Origin: Coenobita brevimanus
Lineage: Eukaryota; Arthropoda; Malacostraca; Decapoda; Coenobitidae
Direction: 5' to 3'
Length of the DNA: 64,000 nt
NCBI GenBank assembly: GCA_032717465.1
Contig: CM064713.1
Coordinates: 13,186,872 to 13,250,871 of the forward strand
A model generated the notes under the pieces. The model ran no database searches. It had not been told where the DNA came from and was given only the letters and a program-made list of their open reading frames with translations. Shown here piece by piece: positions 57,196 to 64,000 of the stretch (its first letter is position 1; the number at the start of each line of letters is the position of its first letter). The position numbers and the translations under genes are program-made.

Positions 57196-57990
57196 ATATT
57201 TATAACATGGTAAGGTCACTCACTACTACAAAAAGATGTCACCAAACAGTTCCAACAGAATCACCAAAACTAGTACTTCTAATTTAAAAAGAAAAAGAAA
57301 AAAGAAAAAACTACAATATCTAAAACTTTAAAATATACATTTCTGTACATGTTTTGATTTTTTAAATATAAAAAAAGAAAAGAACCAACGGCCAGGAGCC
57401 CACAAGGCTGTTCCATAAAAAAAAATAAATAAATAAATAAATAAAAAATAACAAACAGCCAAATTCAAGATCTCTTCATTGCTGTACTTTGGAGCCTTGA
57501 TTCCTCACAATCTGCTTTGTAAGTTTTTATCATTATAAAAGAGTATCTCTGGTCTACTGCAGCCACTTTTTTAAAAGCTGGGTTCCTCTGAAGCCTTAGA
57601 CATCAGGAAATAAATATACAGTAATTGAGATCAACATACAAATAAATTATTTATGTGGTCATTTCTGAGAAATTGTACATTTTTTCATATATCATCTGAA
57701 CTAATGATGTGGCATACAGACAGCAAATTTACATACCAGAAAGACTTTTGACAGCAGTAGAGCAGATGGCATCCTCGGCTGTTGGCTGGTTTAATGACAT
57801 TTGCTTTTTGCTGAGAATACTGTATATCAAATGTCACTTCCTTTACTGTTTGATGACCAACACCTCTGAAAACATAATTTTACAATTTATCAAATAATGA
57901 TAATATGATGTATCCAAGTTTAGCAGGTGTATGAAAGAAGAAGGAATATTTAAATTCTAAATATGGTTTACACTGGCAATACTGTGTATG
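57196..57990. other. No gene recognised
   Basis: AT-rich, with AAAT/AATA repeats at 57421-57446. Nothing coding is supported. Confidence 0.5.
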
Positions 57991-57996
57991 AAATTC

Positions 57997-58245
57997 CATC
58001 CATCCATCCATCCATTGCCAGACGCCATGTATCCCAAATGGGGTGGCCAAGGGCTTAGAGTTAATTGTTTTACAGGGAGGGGCACTAATCCTCCACCAAC
58101 CCCACTTGACACGTAGGGATGCCAACAGCATCTGGTGTTCCCAGGCGGTCACCCATCCAAGTACTAACCAGACCCAACGTTGCTTAACTTCGCTGATCGG
58201 ATGGGAAGCGGTGTACTCAATGTGGCATGGCCGTTTGCAAACCAC
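57997..58245 (-). mobile_element. 5S rRNA-derived SINE with RTE-derived 3' end
   Basis: On the minus strand, 58245-58118 is an almost complete 5S rRNA: CATTGAGTACACCGCTTCCC, GATCAGCGAAGTTAAGCAAC, TTAGTACTTGGATGGGTGAC and CGCCTGGGAACACC, which includes the internal polymerase III control region. It passes directly into the RTE-type leader (GGTTGGTGGAGGATTAGTGC) and the RTE 3' terminus (TGGCGTCTGGCAATGG), ending in (ATGG)n. This is the architecture of a 5S-headed SINE mobilised by an RTE-like partner. The 5S part is not followed by a terminator. Confidence 0.88.
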
Positions 58246-58307
58246 TAAGGGTATTATTTCAGAATAACATCCAACTAATGGACACTGGAATTAATATGTT
58301 ACTGTAC

Positions 58308-58850
58308 TTGCTATCTATCTATAACCAGAAGCCTTAATCCCATAAGAGGTGATAAGAAATAAGGAAGTGAGCATGGAAGTAAAAAAAAAAAAAAAAAAAA
58401 AAGTTCACTGCATGATAGTATGGTACTGTACTGTGATACACTCTAACATATGGAAGCAAAGCTTGAGCCTTGTAGGAAGGACACAAGTCAAGAGCGAGAG
58501 TAGCAGAAATGAGTTATTTGAAAGAAGCATGTGGTGGTACATGGAGAGACAGACTGGCAAATGAGGAAGTGAAGAAGCAATGTGGTGTGGGTGTTGATGT
58601 GATGGAAAACATTAGGAGAAATAAACGGATGTGGTTTGGAGAAGATGGAGAGTGAAAGACTAATGAGGAGAGTGTATGTGAGTGATGCAGAGGGAGAGAC
58701 CAAGGATGAGATGAAGGAATGGAATGGAGAGGTATATGAGGGAGGGGGGCATAAGCTGGGAGGAGGGCAGCAAAACGGCAGGGGACAAGGCGACATGAAG
58801 CCAATTTGTTTGCCGTCACTCCTTACAGGATAAGGTGTCTGGCTAACAGA
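58308..58850 (+). mobile_element. RTE-like LINE C-terminal copy R11 with an inverted 3' end upstream
   Basis: 58352-58850 encodes a frame-shifted C-terminal domain (IRNKEVSMEVKK; SRNELFE; TKDEMKEWNGEVYE) with a 21-base A run at 58381 in the place of a GAAAAAG seed, and ends at AAGGTGTCTGGCTAACAG. Directly upstream, 58308-58350 is an RTE 3' terminus in inverse orientation (TATCTATCTATAACCAGAAG). The pair may be two insertions or a rearranged one. Confidence 0.8.
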
Positions 58851-60109
58851 CAGACCTTGAGTTTCAAATACTGTATACTGTATTTTATCTGTTCACTGCA
58901 CAACTCTGGTATCTGGACTTGTAAAATATGAGGAAGAACTGTTTTAAGGATAATAACTTATAGCATCCTTGAAGTTTTCAAAATCAGAATGTTCATATTT
59001 TTATTCTGGATAATACTATACAAGTAATGTTTTTCACTACTCCTTACTGTCTGTGGCTTGGTGATAGTAGTAGCAGTAGTAGTTGTTCCCAAGCAGTCTG
59101 GCCGAACAACCCCGCATCCCTATGGAAGGCCACAGCCGAGACTGGGTTTTCCCACAGAGCTCTCAGGGAGTGTATGTTGTGTTGTTGCTGCAGGCATTTG
59201 TGTGCAATGCAGTCTTGATTAAGGTCACTGGTGTAAGTGTGTTGCCCAGTATACTGCTGGATCACAATGGCATCTGCCAAGAGAAATGTCCACCAAATTT
59301 CTCAGACACTGGTCTCAAACAACAACAGTAACCCTAAATTAACATTTCTGCAGAAGTACTTAACAAATGATTTCATTATGAGTAAATCTGACACAAAACA
59401 TTTTAAAGTGCAAACTACAATATATGAGAAATATGAGGACAATCTTGATTAAATATCCTGGTTGGTTATGCATAATTTTGGATGAAAAAAAAGAAAAATG
59501 CAGCCTGACTAAACTGTTATGATTGGTGTTTTTAGATTGGCTTCCCGCCCTAAGAATGCCTAGGGTGCAGCTGGGTTCCCTTTCTAGACCAGAGTTTAGA
59601 CACAATCTGAGAGGAACAGGGCACAAAAACACAGGGCAACAACCTTACAAGTATATTGACAAATTCTCTGATGTGGAACAGGCAGACAATACACACGATA
59701 TGCTGAACAAAGTTAATACACAGGTTGAGTGATGGATTTCATGTATCACGCAGGATACCAGATAGGCAATGGGCTCTGTCTGAGTAAAGAGGCAATACAC
59801 AGTTTTTACAGTCCTTATATGTGGGTCTTGCTTCAAAGTTAGAGGGAGAGATATGGGTTCCGCTGTGCACAGGATAGTTCAAGAGTCCCAGAGGTGGCAC
59901 GGACTCAGTTTCTGAATCTATGACACAGGGATATGCAGTCACTGGATTTTATACTGAACAGATATACACTGCCACAGAGTTATTATGATGACACCAAGTT
60001 TTGCCTCTTGTTCTATATAAGGTGAATATTCACTGTCATGGTTGTCCTTTATCACTGCACTGGATTTCACTATCACCCATACACTGCATAGTCTCTGTCT
60101 CTCACTTGC
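58851..60109. other. No gene recognised
   Basis: Mixed sequence. 59520-60100 is not simple and could be the interior or flank of the LTR-like region that follows, but no gag or pol motif is seen in it. Confidence 0.4.
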
Positions 60110-60393
60110 TGTCTGTAGGAACTATGTATTCTCAGTCACTGGACGAGCACAGGGGAAGGGGGAAGGCCTGAGGACTCAGAATGAGTGGCCTGGAGTGGGT
60201 GGAGTCCCTTCAGGAGTCCCTTCCTCCCACGGCAACGGGACAACTTGCAGGGGCGTCGTCTCTCGTCGAGGGCTCGGGCTGGGCGTGGTAAAGAGCCCCT
60301 CACTGTCGAGGCTGGGGACTGGGGTCCGGCCCTCAGAGCTGGAGCCGAACAGGTTCTGGAGGTGCTCCCTCAGGCACCGCTGCCACCAAATGT
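60110..60393 (-). mobile_element. Possible gypsy-type gag start with primer-site-like sequence
   Basis: On the minus strand, TTTGGTGGCAGCGGTGCC lies at about 60375-60393, right after a TGACA end. TGGTGGCAGCGG next to an LTR end is a common primer-binding region in Ty3/gypsy elements as I recall. The following frame reads CLREHLQNLFGSSSEGRTPV and a Pro/Glu-rich stretch, then is lost. It would be the first part of a gag gene, truncated. Low certainty. Confidence 0.35.
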
Positions 60394-61801
60394 CATAAAG
60401 ATTTTGTAGTTACTTGTAGAGAAGTATATTTTAGACTTGTGGTCGAGCGGCTTTTATATCTTGTAGTAGTTTCCCCACCAGATGTCATGTAGTGACGGGA
60501 GAGGTAAAGAATAGTATGGGACTATTTTTATTTGTCTTGGAAATATTAAACAGGTATAATAGTATAAGTCCTGGGTAGCTACCTCCCTGTCTCGCTATCT
60601 CTCTCTCTCTCTCTGTTCTAAGGCTAATCTCCGTCTCGACCTCTCTCTAGGGTCGCTTGTCTCCTTCTCAACTCTCTTTCCTAACATCTCGTGTAGTAGG
60701 GTGTGTGTGTCACGTATGTTCCTCATGGCAACAGAACTTTCTCACGAGAGGACTGCTGACAGCTAACTGCATCATCTCCTTACTGGCCGCTGTCGTCAGC
60801 TTTCCTCCGTGTAAGCGTTTAGCGCTGCTCGCTTCTCGCAAACACAACACCTTCTCATCATTTGACTTCCTGCTTCTATCTGTCTCTCTATCTATCTATT
60901 TATCTATCTATCTAGTATGATTTGCAATTATAATATGGAGACCTACCACAGGGCGTCGCCTTTGTCAGGAAGGGAAGAGGTCTTGCCCTGGAGTTCTGGG
61001 GGCATCCTTGGAGGTCCGTTGGCTGTGGTCTCCTTCTTGTTGTGCCATCGTCAGGGTAGGACTGCGGTGTTGCTCCCGGCAGGGGTCTGTCAGGTGGGGG
61101 TCCTCTTCAGGGGCCAACTGGATAGAGAATAGCTCCAGGGATAACACTGGGCCTCTCCACCAGTTCTCTGGGCAGAAGTCCTCCTCCTGGAGGTTGCCTT
61201 GGTCTGGATGGACAGGGGCATGGCCTGTGCTCCCGCTGTCAGGCAGGACTGACCACCGGTCACCCTCACATTGCAGAGTCACAGGGGGCGAGGGACTTTG
61301 GCATGGCTATCGTTCGTCGTCGAGTTCCCGTGGGTAATAGATGGAGGGCAGCTATGGGCCGTCATCGGGGCCCGACTCCCTGACGGGACCGCAAACGAAA
61401 CGTGGCAGTGGGCCGTTGCTGGACTGTGGCTATGGGCCATTGCCAAAGTCCTGTATGAAAGGCGACGTGCAGATGAGGAGTGGCTATGGGCCATCTCTTT
61501 ATTACTAGAGCAGCTATGGGCCATCTCTAGGGTTGTGCAGCTTTGGGCGGTCGCTGGGGTGCTGCTTAGAGCTGGTAGTTCAACTCCACCCTGATCCTGG
61601 CGAGGGTTAGCTCGCCCGGAAGGTATGGTAGCGCACTCAGACTGGAGTGGTCACAGCGGGTGCATTCTGGGGAATAGGGGCGCGCAGGCCAGGGGGACTT
61701 ATGTCCTTACTGAATGGACATGGCAAGCACACCATCTACCCCTTCGTAGTCTCCTTCTGGGGGTGTAGTGGCGCCCTGTGTTGCCACAGCTGGTATTTCA
61801 C
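60394..61801 (-). mobile_element. Possible long terminal repeat with internal minisatellite
   Basis: If the primer-site reading is right, the LTR would extend from TGTCATAAAG at 60394 towards about 61800. A second, similar junction (CCACCAGATGTCATGTAGTG at about 60477) suggests a partial duplication of the LTR edge. (CTAT)n and CTCTCT tracts occur at about 60595-60615 and 60885-60915. No second LTR is visible, so it could be a solo LTR or an unrelated GC-rich repeat. Confidence 0.3.
61340..61570. repeat. Degenerate GGGCC-core minisatellite
   Basis: Words of the form CTATGGGCCATC recur at about 61350, 61428, 61486, 61513 and as TTTGGGCGGTCGC at 61541, spaced irregularly. They are followed by GATCCTGGCGAGGGTTAGC, as the perfect 30-bp array at 1-250 is. 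Confidence 0.65.
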
Positions 61802-63144
61802 AAATGGCTAAAAATCTAATTCATCAGCCTGGAAAACAAATTACATTTTTAAACACAGTATGATAATGAATCAACAGGACTCTTTTGTTGTGTGCTGGCC
61901 TTTTATTTTTTTATATATATATTTATTTATTTTTTTTTTACCTACACAACAGCACAATGTTAAGCTCCATCCACACTAGGGTCGTGCCGCATGATCTCTT
62001 CCGCCCAACTCATGTTGCTGATGCAGGTGATGTCCACACTAGGACAGTGCAATGGGCAGCAAATACCAGTTACTACTGAGCTGCAGGAGGATGATGATGG
62101 ATAACAACAGCACAGCAGGTCATGAGACTGTGATAAGCACTGTGTCACTATGTTGTGCCAAAGAGAAAAGGAATAGGAAAAAGAAGTCGTGGTGCAAGAA
62201 TGGATGTCTCGACATTGTTTTAAATTTGCACTTCTTAAGTTCTTTCCTTGTACGGCTTGTTTTTCATCTGCCAGATACATGGATGCATCTTCAGCAGTTC
62301 TGCAAAATGTTGGGTGTTGCCCCTTGACCATTCAATACCAGTACCGTACTGTACATTCTTCTGACACTGCCTCGTACTGCAGATAAAAAAAGGCCATAAC
62401 AGAAGCCAGACAGCTACTGTGAGGGCATCGTGGCAAGTGCTGTCACCATGAAATGTCCCTTGGCCAGATATACCAGAAGCATGTGGCACAGACCCACCGC
62501 GGCAACAAAACCTGAGTTGGGCAACATGACGTGCAACAGAGCATGACCTCTAGTGAGGGCGGGACTTTAGTCTACACAGCAGATCCACTATGGCTGCTGG
62601 TGCTGTGTTGAAACAACTCACATTTTAGCATTGTGCACAGTGGCTACTGTATATGGTACACAAGTGTACCAGTTCCCCACCTAACCTAACCAACCAAGTT
62701 CACCACCACAGGACAGTTCATCTGATCCACTGTGGTTGCTGGTGTGGTGATTGGGTAATTACGTATTGGAGTAGCTAATTATTGTACACAAGATTGTCAA
62801 TCTTCATGTTTTCCACATCCCCTGTCTTTTACCATGTAGTGTTATTATCATCACTTTGGGTAGGGGTTAAAAGAAATAATAATCATAATACTTTGCCACA
62901 AGGTCACTGCCTTTCCATATTTCCTATTAAAACTAGTCTTTCAGAGGTTACATGTTATGCTTCCTAAATTACCAAAGTTTCAGAGAATTCTTTTAAATGA
63001 TATCTGTGAAATACATAAAGACTGGTTTAGGCTATATAACATCACACATTCTGTCACCTCAACGAAGGTACCAGCAAGCACTAATCTTGCTGCCAAATAT
63101 ATTCCTTACTTTTGGCATACTTTGAAATTTCCAGCTGATATGTT
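61802..63144. other. No gene recognised
   Basis: Contains weak inverted similarity between about 62005 and 62500 (GCCCAACTCATGTTGCTG and AACCTGAGTTGGGCAACATG), possibly an old DNA transposon. CCACCTAACCTAACCAACC occurs at 62680. No supported coding region. Confidence 0.4.
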
Positions 63145-63420
63145 AGGTTTGGACAATTTCAGTTATGTCAGGAATGGTTAGGTATTGGTTAGGTTATGAC
63201 AGTATTGGATTGGTTGTTTCAATAAATTAGGTTATGAAAGAGTAGATTAGGGTTATTGAGGCTCATACTTGGGATTTGGCCTGACAGATATTTCCGGGGT
63301 CTCTAGGTTAGGTTAAGTGGAAATCCTAGGTGGTTAAAGTCAGGGGTGTGTGGGGGTGAAGCCCCCAGTTAGGTTACTCTAGGTAAGGATGCGTTAGGTT
63401 AGGCTGGATTAATAGACTTC
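63145..63420 (+). repeat. Scattered TTAGG-like telomere-type words
   Basis: GGTTAGGTATTGGTTAGGTT, TAGGTTAGGTTAAG and GCGTTAGGTTAGGC occur in one strand over about 270 bp. TTAGG is the usual arthropod telomere unit. The tract is degenerate and internal, so it is an interstitial or chance enrichment, not a telomere. Confidence 0.45.
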
Positions 63421-63540
63421 CTACAGATTTGAATGTCTGGTGCACTAACACATCTCGTTGACAAGATACTAATCATTGCACCATCAGTAATCAGGCTGCC
63501 ACAGGCAAACTGGTGGCTTCATTAAATAACCCAAAAGAGG

Positions 63541-64000
63541 TGTAGTCTCTCGATTATCCGGATGGCCATTACCCGGACAATCCATTAAGCAGATGCTGTG
63601 ACCTGGCTGTTTGAAACCATTATTTGTAGTGGTATATTTTTTCATAATATCTGGACAAAAACTTGCGTCTGGGAAGAAATTATGGTCACGCAAATAATTT
63701 CCACCCAGACGGGCGGGAATAGCCCGCTGGCGCCACCATGTCTGGCTGGTTAGTTCACCCAGCGTCCTTTAGAGCCCCCCCCCCCCTCGCTCAGTCTCAG
63801 TTAATGCATGGCGGTTGTTTAGTAAACATTTCCTTATTTCCTCTCAAACAGTTATTATGGCAGTGCATGTGGTTGCTTTTGTGGTTGTTTCCTACCTGCT
63901 TTAGGTCTTGCTATGCCTTGCATGCCTCTTCCTAGGGTGTGTTATGATGGCCCCTTCACCAGGGGTTATCATAACACATAGATATTCAAATACAATTAGT
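63541..64000. mobile_element. Possible left end of another Tigger-like element
   Basis: TGTAGTCTCTCGATTATCCG followed by repeated CCGGA/CCGGAC words resembles the ends of Tigger elements (GATTATCCGGA). The other end is outside the window. A C run at 63777-63786 and GC-rich DNA follow. No HTH or DDD frame is visible. Confidence 0.3.

Noticed and set aside
58118..58245. Functional 5S rRNA gene
   Set aside because: It runs directly into RTE-derived sequence with an ATGG tail and has no T-run terminator, so it is a SINE head.
61760..61785. TGGCGCC as a lysine-tRNA primer-binding site
   Set aside because: Only about eight bases match, and no LTR end or gag follows in that orientation.

Overview
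This window looks like arthropod nuclear DNA, most likely from a decapod crustacean. That assignment is an inference. It rests on the mix of transposons, very long dinucleotide and homopolymer runs, several tRNA- and 5S-derived SINE-like elements, and scattered TTAGG-like repeats. I found no convincing host gene, no genuine tRNA or rRNA gene, no CRISPR array and no prokaryotic operon structure. Almost every long reading frame belongs to a transposable element, is antisense to one, or is read through a tandem repeat.

Layout. 1-720: 30-bp minisatellite and GC-rich flank. 720-3250: SINE piece, CR1-like LINE tail, hAT-like MITE. 4038-8960: a roughly 4.1-kb DNA transposon with long inverted repeats (4.9 kb with two later insertions). 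It carries a decayed minus-strand gene that shows FEN1/XPG-type nuclease motifs in order, which points to the Academ superfamily. 9300-18225: AT microsatellites, a tRNA-SINE, two long copies of one RTE-like LINE tail to tail, and a second LINE family. 18539-24667: a nearly intact 5.7-kb I-like LINE with a perfect 13-bp target duplication, inserted in codon 8 of a Harbinger Myb-like gene. Further parts of that Harbinger element lie at 32118-32363 and 34405-34752. 26142-26964: Tigger-like element. 27169-32055: more RTE copies. 35016-41985: a pogo/Tigger element containing a piggyBac and a SINE. 42089-43241: a pogo deletion derivative that keeps an open frame for only the DNA-binding domain. 43249-46616: full-length RTE copy on the minus strand. 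46.7-64 kb: quieter DNA with SINEs, a mariner whose left end is an inverted copy of its right end, 5S-rRNA-derived SINEs, RTE remnants and a possible gypsy LTR.

How it fits together. One RTE-like LINE family is present in about nine pieces. Its 3' terminus and 5' leader recur in short non-autonomous retroposons that also carry a 5S rRNA head or a separate head module, so the SINEs appear to be assembled from shared parts. Target-site duplications and nesting give a relative insertion order. Many disrupting stops in the DNA transposons and the I-like LINE are TGA where a CGA to TGA transition would explain them. Several microsatellites and homopolymers sit exactly on short seed tracts inside transposon coding sequence.

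The best candidates for something little described are the nuclease-encoding Academ-like element, the HTH-only Tigger derivative, the mariner with self-derived inverted ends, and the modular 5S/RTE SINEs. Family names come from memory of conserved motifs; no database search was possible.
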